64,000 nt of DNA from Cyanophora paradoxa (lineage: Eukaryota; Glaucocystophyceae; Cyanophorales; Cyanophoraceae). A model generated the notes under the pieces. That model did not search any database and was not told the DNA's origin. It saw only the letters and a list, made by a program, of their open reading frames with translations. The stretch spans positions 930,001-994,000 of the forward strand of contig QPMI01000408.1 of the NCBI GenBank assembly GCA_004431415.1, written 5' to 3'. The position numbers and the translations under genes are program-made. Numbering within the stretch: position 1 is the stretch's first letter; each line of letters starts with the position of its first letter. This document shows, piece by piece, positions 1 through 11,603 of this stretch.

Positions 1-460
1 CACTGGCCAGTTAGCGGGGCGGGCCCGGAGCGCGGCGAAGGGCTGCGGCGGCGCGTCAGGCGGGCCCATAGGCGCAGCGGTCGTCGGCAGCAGCTCACCG
101 AGCGGGGCGAATGCACGGCCGGCGGCAGCGGCGGCTCGCGGAGAGGGCCGGATGGGCGGCAGGCGGCGGCAGCAGCTCGCGGGGCGGGCCGGAAGCGCGG
201 CGAGGGGCGGCGGCGGCGCGTCGGACGGTGCAGAGACTCGGCAAGGGCTGCAACACATCACGGGGCGGGCCGGAGGCGCAGCGGACGGCGGCGGCAGATC
301 CCGGGGCGGGACGAAAGCGCGGCATGGCTGGCAGGCGGAGACGGGGCGGAAGCGCTGCAGGGGGCACCGTGTCTCGCAGGGCGGGACGGAGGGGCACCGG
401 GCGGCAGAGACGGCTCACGGGGCGGACCGGACGCGAGGCGAGCAGCAGCAGTACTAGCTT
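1..460. repeat. GC-rich minisatellite-like block
   Basis: G+C-rich, purine-skewed sequence in which gcgggccgga/ggcgcagcgg/cggcggcggc-type words recur at roughly 40-60 bp. It resembles the 41-bp minisatellite inside the inverted-repeat element further right but lies outside that element's terminal repeat. Long open frames on both strands are a by-product of composition. It could be the edge of a second copy of the same element, cut by the window start. Confidence 0.6.
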
Positions 461-1370
461 CCGACCTCCCCCGTTCAAACGCTGTATCACCAACAATATT
501 CACGGTATACAATACATATTTAACATAGATATCTACCGATCTATATACCGAGCTGGCGCTAGATCTAGTGACAGGATAGGCGGGAGATTCACAGGGGGCT
601 CCGGATCTAAACTGCACCCCGCCACGAGTCGGAGCTAAACTGCACCCCGCATCGACGAAGACCAGATGCCATTGAGCATCCTGAGATAGTAAGCAAAGCG
701 GCAGAGCGCACACTTACGGCAAAGAGTAGAGATTGAAGATTCAAAGCTGACGAACGAGACGGGGGGGGGGAGTGGAGGGGGGGGGAGGGGGGGGCGGGGC
801 GCACGGGCCGCAGAGCCGAGAGGGCACGGAGAGAGGAGGTGGCGGGCCTGGAGGCGAGGAGCTCCACGGCGATCCCAGCGTCGTCCCCCAGAGTGGCCTC
901 AAACTGCGGCAAAGGTGTCGTACGCGTCAATCTTGAAACGGGCCGAGTAAGGCATGTCCGTCAGGAACATCAGGCACGACAGATGAGCAGAGTAGTTCCA
1001 ACTCAATGATGGACAGGAACATGCAGCGACCACGCCCAGTATTACTATCGATCGCGATATAGACTCACTGAGCCAGAGACTGGCTGCAGCTGACGTAAGG
1101 GGGGTAAGTCAACAAGACGTGTATCTTGCTCATGATCAGGTGGGCAACGTACACGAAAGCGGTAGCCGGCAATATGAACGAAGACGGCGGCCGCAGATCG
1201 CTCGACCGGGGACGCATCGCCGGCGGCTGATCATGATCGAGCACACACGTCTAGATCTGCACGATTGAGCACATGCGAGGGCGATGCCGCACGGCGGCGC
1301 GCGCCAGGAGCAGTAGCGACGGATGCGCACCAGGCGGCAGCAGCACCAAGCGGCGCGGGAGGAAGCGTAA
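461..1370. other. Intergenic, no gene seen
   Basis: Mixed-composition DNA with a G-run around 760-800 and short AT-rich patches around 490-560. Frames present are short and overlap on opposite strands. I see no domain or exon-like block. Confidence 0.5.
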
Positions 1371-1375
1371 ACTTG

Positions 1376-1475
1376 AGGACATCCGAAGCGACACTTGCAG
1401 CGTTCCTTGTACTCTGCCATGAAACTGGCGATCCGTGCTGAACGCGCCATATGCGCGGGGAGCTGCTTTAGCGAT
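1376..1475 (-). pseudogene. Relic of a Helitron Rep gene
   Basis: The minus strand encodes ARSARIASFMAEYKERCKCR, which matches ARSARIAKFMAEYKERCKCR in the Helitron Rep gene at about 43.2 kb in this window. DNA similarity covers about 90 bp and then stops. It is a short fragment without the HUH or tyrosine motifs, so it is non-functional. It lies 150 bp outside the large inverted-repeat element. Confidence 0.75.
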
Positions 1476-1617
1476 ACGCGAGCTGTGTACGCGCGAACGA
1501 GTAGGAGAGCAACACACCTAATCGTGACATCTCCAACTCCAACGTCCACGGCATCGGCACTGATTCCTTCGTAACCTCTGTCCGTAAGTGCAACTTATAG
1601 CTTTCAGCCGCAGTCCG

Positions 1618-1623
1618 TACCTG
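1618..1623. other. Left target-site duplication (tacctg)
   Basis: tacctg sits directly before the left terminal inverted repeat and is repeated at 12772-12777 directly after the right one. This is the footprint expected of DNA-transposon insertion. Confidence 0.85.
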
Positions 1624-1653
1624 TATATCTGCACTTTTGGAGTATTGCAATAC
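1624..1653 (+). repeat. Left terminal inverted repeat (30 bp)
   Basis: A perfect 30-bp reverse complement of 12742-12771. It begins tatatctgcac and ends attgcaatac. After it the two ends diverge for a few bases before both enter gtcgac-rich subterminal repeats. Confidence 0.9.
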
Positions 1654-2005
1654 TTGGTCGACAGAATCAGTCGATCGACAGAATCAGTCGATCGACTGAT
1701 TTTGCGCCAGAATCGGTCGACCGAATCAGTCGAATTTTATCGACTGATTCTGCGCCAGAATCGGTCGACAAAATCAGTCGATCGACAGAATCAGTCGATC
1801 GACTGATTCTGCGCCAGAATCGGTCGACCGAATCAGTCGAATTTTATCGACTGATTCTGCGCCAGAATCGGTCGACAAAATCAGTCGATCGACAGAATCA
1901 GTCGATCGACTGATTCTGCGCCAGAATCGGTCGACCGAATCAGTCGAATTTTATCGACTGATTCTGCGACAGAATCGGTCGACAAAATCAGTCGATATAA
2001 ATCTG
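1654..2005. repeat. Left subterminal 107-bp repeats
   Basis: About three copies of a 107-bp unit; the word ttttat recurs at 1735, 1842 and 1949. Each unit is built from alternating cgactgattctg and cagaatcggtcg words and is therefore quasi-palindromic. Arrays of this kind near transposon ends often serve as transposase binding sites; that role is inferred here. Confidence 0.9.
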
Positions 2006-2624
2006 TCGATACTTGATATATTAATATATATTGATATATCGCCAGGTTTGTCGATAAATTGATTAATATTCTTCATATTAGGATTATTGATTTGTAGATT
2101 ATCTTGTATAAATATTGAGCCAGTACTAGTGGAGGATCTCCGGGGGATCCAGCTGCAAGTCGCATGCACAGGCATAGGTCAGCTACACTATAGCCTATAT
2201 AGCTATATATAGGCCCTGACGGCCCATGACTAGCTATAGGCGGGCCAGAACACATGTACATCTGGCATTGGCTTTTTGCATCTATATAAATTAGTTAATC
2301 TGCAGGCCACCTATTTTCACATATCGTGCGGGCCGCCTAATTCATGATCTGCATGCACACACCTATGCATACATGTCACATCGCAAATATGATCCCTACT
2401 CTGGCCTAGCCCTGCCTAGTCCTGCAAATATAAACCCTACCCTGGCCCCGGAAGAAGTATAAACCCTGCAACAAAGGGCGAGTCAGAAGCTGGAGGATAA
2501 CGGGTGAAGCGATGCGGCCCGCACCAGGTCGTTCTGCACCTCGCCGCCCTCGCTGCGCCATGCGCATCGCGGTGAGCGAGAGCTTAAATCGAATGGAAAG
2601 AGGAAAAGGCCGGCACGCAGGCGG
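2006..2624. other. Left unique spacer of the inverted-repeat element
   Basis: AT-rich at first (tatattaatatata around 2018-2045), then moderately GC-rich. It is not matched by the corresponding right-hand spacer. There is a short repeat of cctggccta/cctgccta words around 2400-2450. No gene seen. Confidence 0.5.
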
Positions 2625-5600
2625 CTATGCACCTCGGCGAGGAGAGGAGGCAGAAGATCAGCTTGCGATCGCTCCGCGTCCGCTGATGGCGAGAGCGACG
2701 CGCTCGCTGCGCTTGGAGAGTCAATCGAAAGAAAAGAAGCGTCCGCGCCGGCGAACGACCGCACCTCGGCCCGAGCGGCCGAAAGCATGATCTCCGAGGC
2801 GCCCGGCAGCCCGCGACCGCGACCGCGAGGGCGAGGGCGAGGGCGAAGAGCTCGCTGCGCTCGGATCGAAAGAGAAGAAATATGCGCGACAGCAAACGAC
2901 CGCACCTGCGCCCGAGCGGCCGCAAGCATGAACTCCGAGGCCGATCCCAGCAGCCACGGGCCACACGTCCGGAAAGCGGCACGCACTGCGCTGCGCACGC
3001 CGCCGGCGTTACAACAAGATCAAAGGGCGAGCAGTGGAGACAAGAGCGAGCACCTGGCCTGCGGAAGAAGGCGCCGGGCGAACTGGGCGGTGGTGTTCTG
3101 CTCGCGGGGACCAGTCACGCCCGCTCCCTGGCCCGCCAGCGAAATGAGGGATTGAATCAAAGGAGAGGAAACGAAAAGCACCTTGCTTCGCCTCCGCAGC
3201 CGCCGCCTACGTTCCGCGCGTGCCTGTCAGCGGCAGAACGCCCACTGGCGACAGCCGCGGGAGGAATGGACAAAAAAGGCAACAAGGAGGTCGACAGCGA
3301 TGCGTTCGCGAGCGTTCGCGGCCGCAACCGGGCGCCAGCCACCCTGAAGCAGCGCTCTGCGTTTGAAATCAGGCGGGCGACAGGCGGCGAGAGGCGCCAG
3401 AGGATGCAAGAGAGGACCTTCGAGCATCGTTCGCGCTGGAAGCCGACGAAGTTCGCTGCGGCGGCAGCAAGTCCGTTCGACCTGGTTTGAAAAGCGGAAT
3501 CAGAGACGCGGGCAGCGCTGCGAGACCCCGGAGGAGCCAACGAACCGAGCCGCTGTGAGAGTGAAGCGCGTCCGCGCGGCAGCCTTCAGTCGAGGCTGCA
3601 GCTGCTGGCAGCAAGGCACATGAAGGCGCTTCAAGGCAGCAAGTTTGGGGTACACGACTGTTGGGAAAAGCCTTGTGAGGCCCACAGCGGCAGGGCCGCC
3701 GCGGCAGCCGCGCCGTAGTATAGCTTTCCGAAGCCGCCTGAAGCGATTGCCAACGGCTCGACCTGGCCCTCGGTCCGGAGCGCCTCCCGCTGCGGCACCT
3801 TCGCGCGTGCTCGCAGCACGCAGCGCGAGGCAGCTACAAGCACGTGAGCTTGTAATCATGGGTCCAGCTCCCCCCGTAGCGTCGTCCCTGCGCCGCGCCG
3901 ATCCACAGCTAGATCGACGTCGACCAGCTGCAGGCCCGCAACCCCGCGCTGGGTGACTTCGCCGTGCTGGCCGGGTTCTTTGCGTGGCTTTCAGCTCACT
4001 TACATCCGCAGTATCTCTACCAGACAGCCCCGCGGTCGATTTGGAGGGTTGAGGTGCACGCCGGCCGGCGGAGCTCTCTCACATGTTTCGGTTCATAGCG
4101 CGTCCCTCTAAGATGCTCACGCAGTGCCTCTGACTCTGGACTGGCCGGGCGCTGCGTGAGCGCGCGGACCGACGCAACCTCCCGATCGGCGGTCGCCTCG
4201 GGTGCGCCTGCCAAGCACAGCATTTGGCCAGCGACGCGCGAGCGCGTAGCTGACGAGGCCCAGATCGCCAGGATGGGTGAGCCGCCTCGGATCGTCGCAG
4301 TTTGGGAGACATTCTTCTACACTGCCTGGGTGAGCCGGCTGGGCCCGTGCGCGTCGCTGACGGGACGCGTACGCGTCGCTGACGGGGCGCGCCGGTAACA
4401 CAGGATACCGGAAAACGCCGCGTGAAGCCCAGGGGCTGGGGTGCGGTGGTTGGCGACGCCGCTCGCGGGGCGGGGCGGATCCGGAGGCGCGGCAGGCGGC
4501 CGCGTGAATTCCAGGATAGGGCGGAGGCGCTTCCTGCGGCGCTGCAGCTCGCGGAGGCGGGCGGGCGGCCGGAGGCGCGGCGCGTGGCGGCGCGGCTCGC
4601 CGGGCGGGGCAGAGGCGCGGCGGGCGGCCGCACGGCTCGCCAGGCGGGCCGGGGCGCGGCGGGTGGCGTCGGCGGCTCGCCGGGCGGGGCGGAGGCGCGG
4701 CAGGCGGCGGAGGCAGCTTGCCGGGCCGGGCGGAGGCGCGGCGGGCGGCCGCGAGGCTCCGCTGGGCGTGGCGGAGGCGCGGCGGGCGGCGGCGAGGCTC
4801 GCCAGGTGGGCCGGGGGCGCGGCGGGCGGCGGCGCGGCTCGCGGAGCGGGATGGATCCTCGCGGGCGGCAGCGAGTGGCGGGGCAGACGCTCGGCGGGCG
4901 GCCGCGCGCCTCGCGGGCCGGGGCGGAGGCGCGGCGGGCGGCGGCGCGCCTCGCTGGGCGGGGCGGAGGCGCGGCGGGCGGCGGCGCGCCTCGCGGGGCG
5001 GGCGGAGGCGTGGCGGGCGGCGGCGGCGGCTCGCCGGGCGGGGCGGAGGCGCGGCAGGCGGCGGGGGCAGCTCGCCGGGCCGGGCGGAGGCGCGGCGGGC
5101 GGCCGCGAGGCTCCGCTGGGCGGGGCGGAGGCGCGGCGGGCGGCGGAGGCGGCTCGCGGGGCGGGACGGAGGCGCGGCGGGCGGCGGCGGCGGCTCGCGG
5201 ACCGGGGCAGACGCTCGGCGGGCGGCCGCGCGGCTCGCCAGGCGGGCCGGGGCTCGGCGGGCGGCCGCGCGGCTCGCCAGGCGGGCCGGGGGCGCGGCGG
5301 GCGGCGGCGCGGCTCGCCGGGCGGGCCGGGGGCGCGGCGGGCGGCGGCGCGGCTCGCCGGGCGAGACTGTGGCGCGGCGGGCGGCGGCGAGGCTCGCCAG
5401 GTGGGCCGGGGGCGCGGCGGGCGGCGGCGCGGCTCGCGAGGCGTGACGGAGGCGCGGCAGGAGGCGGAGGCAGCTCGCCGGGCCAGGCGGAGGCGCGGCG
5501 GGCGGCCGCGAGGCTCCGCTGGCGGGGCGGAGGCGCGGCGGGCGGCTGCAAGGCTCGGCTGGGCGGGGCGGAGGCGCGGCGGGCGGCGGCGGCGGCTCGC

Positions 5601-6062
5601 GGGGCGGGACGGAGGCGCGGCGGGCGGCCGTGCGGCTCGCCAGGCGGGCCGGGGGCGCGGCGGGCGGCGGCGCGGCTCGCCGGGCGAGAATGTGGCGCGG
5701 CGGGCGGCGGCGGGGCTCCGCCGTGCGGGCGGAGGCGCGGCGGGCGGCAGAGGCAGCTCGCCGGGCGGGCGAAGGCGCGGCGGGCTGTGGCGCGGCTCGT
5801 GGGGTGGACGGAGGCGCGGCCGGGCGGCGGCGGCGGCTCGCGGACCGGGGCAGACGCTCGGCGGGCGGCCGCGCGGCTCGCCAGGCGGGCCGGGGGCGCG
5901 GCGGGCGGCGGCGCGGTTCGCCGGGCGGGGCAGACGCGCGGCGGGCGGCCGCACGGCTCGCAAGGCGGGTCGGGGGCGCAGCAAGCGGCGTCGGCGGCTC
6001 GCCGGGCGGGGCGGAGGCGCGGCTCTCCGGGCGGGGCAGAGGTGCGGCGGGCGGGCACTAGG
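2625..6062 (+). repeat. Left arm of long inverted repeat
   Basis: The reverse complement of this stretch reappears at about 8776-11603. For example, 4390-4450 (ggtaacacaggataccgg) matches 9790-9835 inverted, the segment around 3645-3956 matches 10274-10585, and 4850-4865 matches around 9365. Identity is very high in the non-minisatellite part. The left arm is longer because its minisatellite has more copies. Confidence 0.9.
4560..6062 (+). repeat. 41-bp GC minisatellite, left arm
   Basis: About 36 imperfect copies of a unit near 41 bp built on gaggcgcggcgggcggcggc and ggctcgccgggcggggc. The 41-bp length is not a multiple of three, so three units give a 41-codon cycle. That explains the Gly/Ala/Arg- and Pro/Ala/Arg-rich frames on both strands, which are not treated as genes. 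G-rich on the plus strand, so G-quadruplex formation is likely. Confidence 0.9.
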
Positions 6063-8768
6063 CTCTCAGTGCTGGATTTGATTTTGAGGTCGGCGCAGGC
6101 CGCAAGCTAGCTAGTAGCGTGCCGTGCATTATTTTGCAGGGCAAGTCGCCATTATTTTTGGCGGGCATTTTGAGGCCTTCCCGCGCGCCAGGAAATGCGA
6201 ATAGAAGCCCGGCAGCCGGTAATCACGTTGAGGCCCTATCTAACACGCTATCAAATGACTCGTATCCGTTGGCATCTGAGCTGGAAAGGCACGGGCGGAC
6301 TGGGAATCGGCTCTCAAAATTGATCTCGGGAGAAACCCTATAAGGGAGTCGTTCTTCCCCGCCGCAATGCCCGGGAGCCCTGAGCTTCTCGTCAAATACT
6401 CTACAGATACACAGTGGGGCGCTGATATCATCTCCGGGTGCTTACATGTGCCAGGAACCCAGTATTCTTTTAATGGCAGCTAGAGACTCATGATCATGAT
6501 CATGTGCAAAGAAGTGCGAAGTCGCCGCGCTGAGCATATGAGAACGGACGAGCTGACGAGAACTTCAGATTCGGATTCCCCACCCTCGAAATGGGCGGGG
6601 TGCGAATGTGGAGTCAGTCGCGGACCAAGATGACGGAGCGGCGTCAGGTCAAGCGAGCTCTCCGAGACTGTCAACTTGCCCGAAGAGGCCTCGAGGACAG
6701 AAACTTCGGAAATCACCAAGGATAGCATCTTATCTGACAAGTTACATCCGGGCGATGAGACGCTTTCGGGGTTCTTGACAGTGCTGGATTTGATTTTGAG
6801 GTCGGCGCAGGCCGCAAGCTAGCTCGTAGCGTGCCGTGCATTATTTTGCAGGGCAAGTCGCCATTATTTTTGGCGGGCATTTTGAGGCCTTCCCGCGCGC
6901 CAGGAAATGCGAATAGAAGCCCGGCAGCCGGTAATCACGTTGAGGCCCTATCTAACACGCTATCAAATGACTCGTATCCGTTGGCATCTGAGCTGGAAAG
7001 GCACGGGCGGACTGGGAATCGGCTCTCAAAATTGATCTCGGGAGAAACCCTATAAGGGAGTCGTTCTTCCCCGCCGCAATGCCCGGGAGCCCTGAGCTTC
7101 TCGTCAAATACTCTACAGATACACAGTGGGGCGCTGATATCATCTCCGGGTGCTTACATGTGCCAGGAACCCAGTATTCTTTTAATGGCAGCTAGAGACT
7201 CATGATCATGATCATGAGCAAAGAAGTGCGAAGTCGCCGCGCTGAGCATATGAGAACGGACGAGCTGACGAGAACTTCAGATTCGGCTTCCCCACCCTCG
7301 AAATGGGCGGGGTGCAAATGTGGAGTCAGTCGCGGACCAAGATGACGGAGCGGCGTCAGGTCAAGCGAGCTCTCCGAGACTGTCAACTTGCCCCGAAGAT
7401 GCCTCGAGGACAGAAACTTCGGAAATCACCAAGGATAGCATCTTATCTGACAAGTTACATCCGGGCGATGAGACGCTTTCGGGGGTTCTTGACAGTGCTG
7501 GATTTGATTTTGAGGTCGGCGCAGGCCGCAAGCTAGCTCGTAGCGTGCCGTGCATTATTTTGCAGGGCAAGTCGCCATTATTTTTGGCGGGCATTTTGAG
7601 GCCTTCCCGCGCGCCAGGAAATGCGAATAGAAGCCCGGCAGCCGGTAATCACGTTGAGGCCCTATCTAACACGCTATCAAATGACTCGTATCCGTTGGCA
7701 TCTGAGCTGGAAAGGCACGGGCGGACTGGGAATCGGCTCTCAAAATTGATCTCGGGAGAAACCCTATAAGGGAGTCGTTCTTCCCGCCGCAATGCCCGGG
7801 AGCCCTGAGCTTCTCGTCAAATACTCTACAGATACACAGTGGGGCGCTGATATCATCTCCGGGTGCTTACATGTGCCAGGAACCCAGTATTCTTTTAATG
7901 GCAGCTAGAGACTCATGATCATGATCATGAGCAAAGAAGTGCGAAGTCGCCGCGCTGAGCATATGAGAACGGACGAGCTGACGAGAACTTCAGATTCGGA
8001 TTCCCCACCCTCGAAATGGGCGGGGTGCGAATGTGGAGTCAGTCGCGGACCAAGATGACGGAGCGGCGTCAGGTCAAGCGAGCTCTCCGAGACTGTCAAC
8101 TTGCCCGAAGAGGCCTCGAGGACAGAAACTTCGGAAATCACCAAGGATAGCATCTTATCTGACAAGTTACATCCGGGCGATGAGACGCTTTCGGGGTTCT
8201 TGACAGTGCTGGATTTGATTTTGAGGTCGGCGCAGGCCGCAAGCTAGCTCGTAGCGTGCCGTGCATTATTTTGCAGGGCAAGTCGCCATTATTTTTGGCG
8301 GGCATTTTGAGGCCTTCCCGCGCGCCAGGAAATGCGAATAGAAGCCCGGCAGCCGGTAATCACGTTGAGGCCCTATCTAACACGCTATCAAATGACTCGT
8401 ATCCGTTGGCATCTGAGCTGGAAAGGCACGGGCGGACTGGGAATCGGCTCTCAAAATTGATCTCGGGAGAAACCTATAAGGGAGTCGTTCTTCCCCGCCG
8501 CAATGCCCGGGAGCCCTGAGCTTCTCGTCAAATACTCTACAGATACACGTGCACAGTGGGGCGCTGATATCATCTCCGGGTGCTTACACTGTGAGACATG
8601 TGCCAGGAACCCAGTATTCTTTTAATGGCAGCTAGAGACTCATGCATATGATCATGATCATGAGCAAAGAAGTGCAAAGTCGCCGCGCTGAGCATATGAG
8701 AATGGACGAGCTGACGAGAACTTCAGATTCGGATTTCCCACCCTCGAAATGGGCGGGGTGCATATCCG
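6063..8768 (+). repeat. Central tandem array of 712-bp units
   Basis: Three complete copies and a fourth truncated copy. The word gtgccgtgcattattttgc starts at 6119, 6831, 7544 and 8256, so units are 712, 713 and 712 bp. Copies differ by only a few substitutions and single-base indels, and the fourth has small insertions near 8550-8600. Short frames recur once per unit, but single-base indels break them. No protein family recognised. This array forms the loop between the inverted arms. Confidence 0.92.
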
Positions 8769-8775
8769 ATGATCT

Positions 8776-11603
8776 ACGCAAGAGTACTACGGTACAGAGC
8801 GAGCATCTGCAGGCTTCCCACGAGCCTCCGCCGCGCCACTCCTCCGCCCTGCCCTGCGAGCCGCGCAGCCGGCCGCCGCGCCTGCGCACCGCCGCCCGCC
8901 GCCCTCTGCCCCGCCCGGCGAGTCGCGCCGCAGCGCGCCGCGCCTCCGGCCGCCCAGCGAGCCGCGCGCCGCCCGCCCCGCCTCCGCCCGGCCCGGCGAG
9001 CTGCCTCCGCCGGCCCGGCGAGCTGCCTCCGCGCCTGCCGCGCCTCGGCCCCGCCCGGCGAGCCGCCGACGCCGCCCGCCGCGCCTCCGCCCGCCCAGCG
9101 GAGCCTCGCGGCCGCCCGCTGCGCCTCCGCCCGACCCGGCGAGCTGCCTCCGCCGCCTGCCGCGCCTTCGCCCCGCCCGGCGAGCCGCCGACGCCGCTTG
9201 CTGCGCCTCCATCCCGCCCCGCGAGCCGCCGCCGCCGCCCGCCACGCCTCCGCCCCGCCCAGCGAGGCGCGCCGCCGCCCGCCGCGCCTCCGCCCCGGCC
9301 CGCGAGGCGCGCGGCCGCCCGCCGAGCGTCTGCCCCGCCCGGCGAGCCTCGCCGCCGCCCGCGAGGATCCATCCCGCTCCGCGAGCCGCGCCGCCGCCCG
9401 CCGCGCCCCCGGCCCACCTGGCGAGCCTCGCCGCCGCCCGCCGCGCCTCCGCCACGCCCAGCGGAGCCTCGCGGCCGCCCGCCGCGCCTCCGCCCGGCCG
9501 GCAAGCTGCCTCCGCGCCTGCCGCGCCTCCGCCCCGCCCGGCGAGCCGCCGACGCCACCCGCCGCGCCCCGGCCCGCCTGGCGAGCCGTGCGGCCGCCCG
9601 CCGCGCCTCTGCCCCGCCCGGCGAGCCGCGCCGCCACGCGCCGCGCCTCCGGCCGCCCGCCCGCCTCCGCGAGCTGCAGCGCCGCAGGAAGCGCCTCCGC
9701 CCTATCCTGGAATTCACGCGGCCGCCTGCCGCGCCTCCGGATCCGCCCCGCCCGCGAGCGGCGTCGCCACCCGCCGCACCCCAGCCCTGGGCTTCACGCG
9801 GCGTTTTCCGGTATCCTGTGTTACCGGCGCACCCCGTCAGCGACGCGTACGCGTCCTGTCAGCGACGCGCACGGGCCCAGCCGGCTCACCTAGGCAGTGT
9901 AGAAGAATGTCTCCCAAACTGCGACGATCCGAGGCGGCTCACCCATCCTGGCGATCTGGGCCTCGTCAGCTACGCGCTCGCGCGTCGCTGGCCAAATGCT
10001 GTGCTTGGCAGGCGCACCCGAGGCGACCGCCGATCGGGAGGTTGCGTCGGTCCGCGCGCTCACGCAGCGCCCGGCCAGTCCAGAGTCAGAGGCACTGCGT
10101 GAGCATCTTAGAGGGACGCGCTATGAACCGAAACATGTGAGAGAGCTCCGCCGGCCGGTGTGCACCTCATGATCAACCCTCCAAATCGACCGCGGGGCTG
10201 TCTGGTAGAGATACTGCGGATGTAAGTGAGCTGAAAGCCACGCAAAGCTTAAGAGCCGGCCAGCACGGCGAAGTCACCCAGCGCGGGGTTGCGGGCCTGC
10301 AGCTGGTCGACGTCGATCTAGCTGTGGATCGGCGCGGCGCAGGGACGACGCTACGGGGGGAGCTGGACCCATGATTACAAGCTCACGTGCTTGTAGCTGC
10401 CTCGCGCTGCGTGCTGCGAGCACGCGCGAAGGTGCCGCAGCGGGAGGCGCTCCGGACCGAGGGCCAGGTCGAGCCGTTGGCAATCGCTTCAGGCGGCTTC
10501 GGAAAGCTATACTACGGCGCGGCTGCCGCGGCGGCCCTGCCGCTGTGGGCCTCACAAGGCTTTTCCCAACAGTCGTGTACCCCAAACTTGCTGCCTTGAA
10601 GCGCCTTCATGTGCCTTGCTGCCAGCAGCTGCAGCCTCGACTGAAGGCTGCCGCGCGGACGCGCTTCACTCTCACAGCGGCTCGGTTCGTTGGCTCCTCC
10701 GGGGTCTCGCAGCGCTGCCCGCGTCTCTGATTCCGCTTTTCAAACCAGGTCGAACGGACTTGCTGCCGCCGCAGCGAACTTCGTCGGCTTCCAGCGCGAA
10801 CGATGCTCGAAGGTCCTCTCTTGCATCCTCTGGCGCCTCTCGCCGCCTGTCGCCCGCCTGATTTCAAACGCAGAGCGCTGCTTCAGGGTGGCTGGCGCCC
10901 GGTTGCGGCCGCGAACGCTCGCGAACGCATCGCTGTCGACCTCCTTGTTGCCTTTTTTGTCCATTCCTCCCGCGGCTGTCGCCAGTGGGCGTTCTGCCGC
11001 TGACAGGCACGCGCCGAACGTAGGCGGCGGCTGCGGAGGCGAAGCAAGGTGCTTTTCGTTTCCTCTCCTTTGATTCAATCCCTCATTTCGCTGGCGGGCC
11101 AGGGAGCGGGCGTGACTGGTCCCCGCGAGCAGAACACCACCGCCCAGTTCGCCCGGCGCCTTCTTCCGCAGGCCAGGTGCTCGCTCTTGTCTCCACTGCT
11201 CGCCCTTTGATCTTGTTGTAACGCCGGCGGCGTGCGCAGCGCAGCGCGTGCCGCTTTCCGGACGTGTGGCCCGGTGGCTGCTGGGATCGGCCTCGGAGTT
11301 CATGCTTGCGGCCGCTCGGGCGCAGGTGCGGTCGTTTGCTGTCGCGCATATTTCTTCTCTTTCGATCCGAGCGCAGCGAGCTCTTCGCCCTCGCCCTCGC
11401 CCTCGCGGTCGCGGTCGCGGGCTGCCGGGCGCCTCGGAGATCATGCTTTCGGCCGCTCGGGCCGAGGTGCGGTCGTTCGCCGGCGCGGACGCTTCTTTTC
11501 TTTCGATTGACTCTCCAAGCGCAGCGAGCGCGTCGCTCTCGCCATCAGCGGACGCGGAGCGATCGCAAGCTGATCTTCTGCCTCCTCTCCTCGCCGAGGT
11601 GCA
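8776..11603 (-). repeat. Right arm of long inverted repeat
   Basis: Inverted counterpart of 2625-6062. The outer limit is the word cctcgccgaggtgcat at about 11588-11603, matching atgcacctcggcgagg at 2627-2642. Pairing continues inward through the minisatellite. Confidence 0.9.
8790..9700 (-). repeat. 41-bp GC minisatellite, right arm
   Basis: Reverse-complement version of the left-arm minisatellite, about 22 units against about 36 on the left. The copy-number difference shows that the two arms have evolved separately here even though the outer arm sequences are nearly identical. Confidence 0.85.

Noticed and set aside
1654-2005. CRISPR-like array
   Set aside because: Units are contiguous 107-bp repeats without unique spacers, and the context is eukaryotic.
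4079-6110. Open frames of up to about 660 codons on both strands in the GC-rich arm
   Set aside because: They are Pro/Ala/Arg- or Gly/Ala/Arg-rich translations of the 41-bp minisatellite, present in several frames at once, and reappear inverted in the other arm. Composition, not coding, keeps them open.
6119-6343. Repeated small gene of 74 codons in each 712-bp unit
   Set aside because: No ATG at the start of the frame, single-base indels alter the frame between copies, and there is no recognisable motif.
8632-10140. Open frames of up to about 490 codons in the right arm
   Set aside because: Same minisatellite artefact as in the left arm, in inverted orientation.
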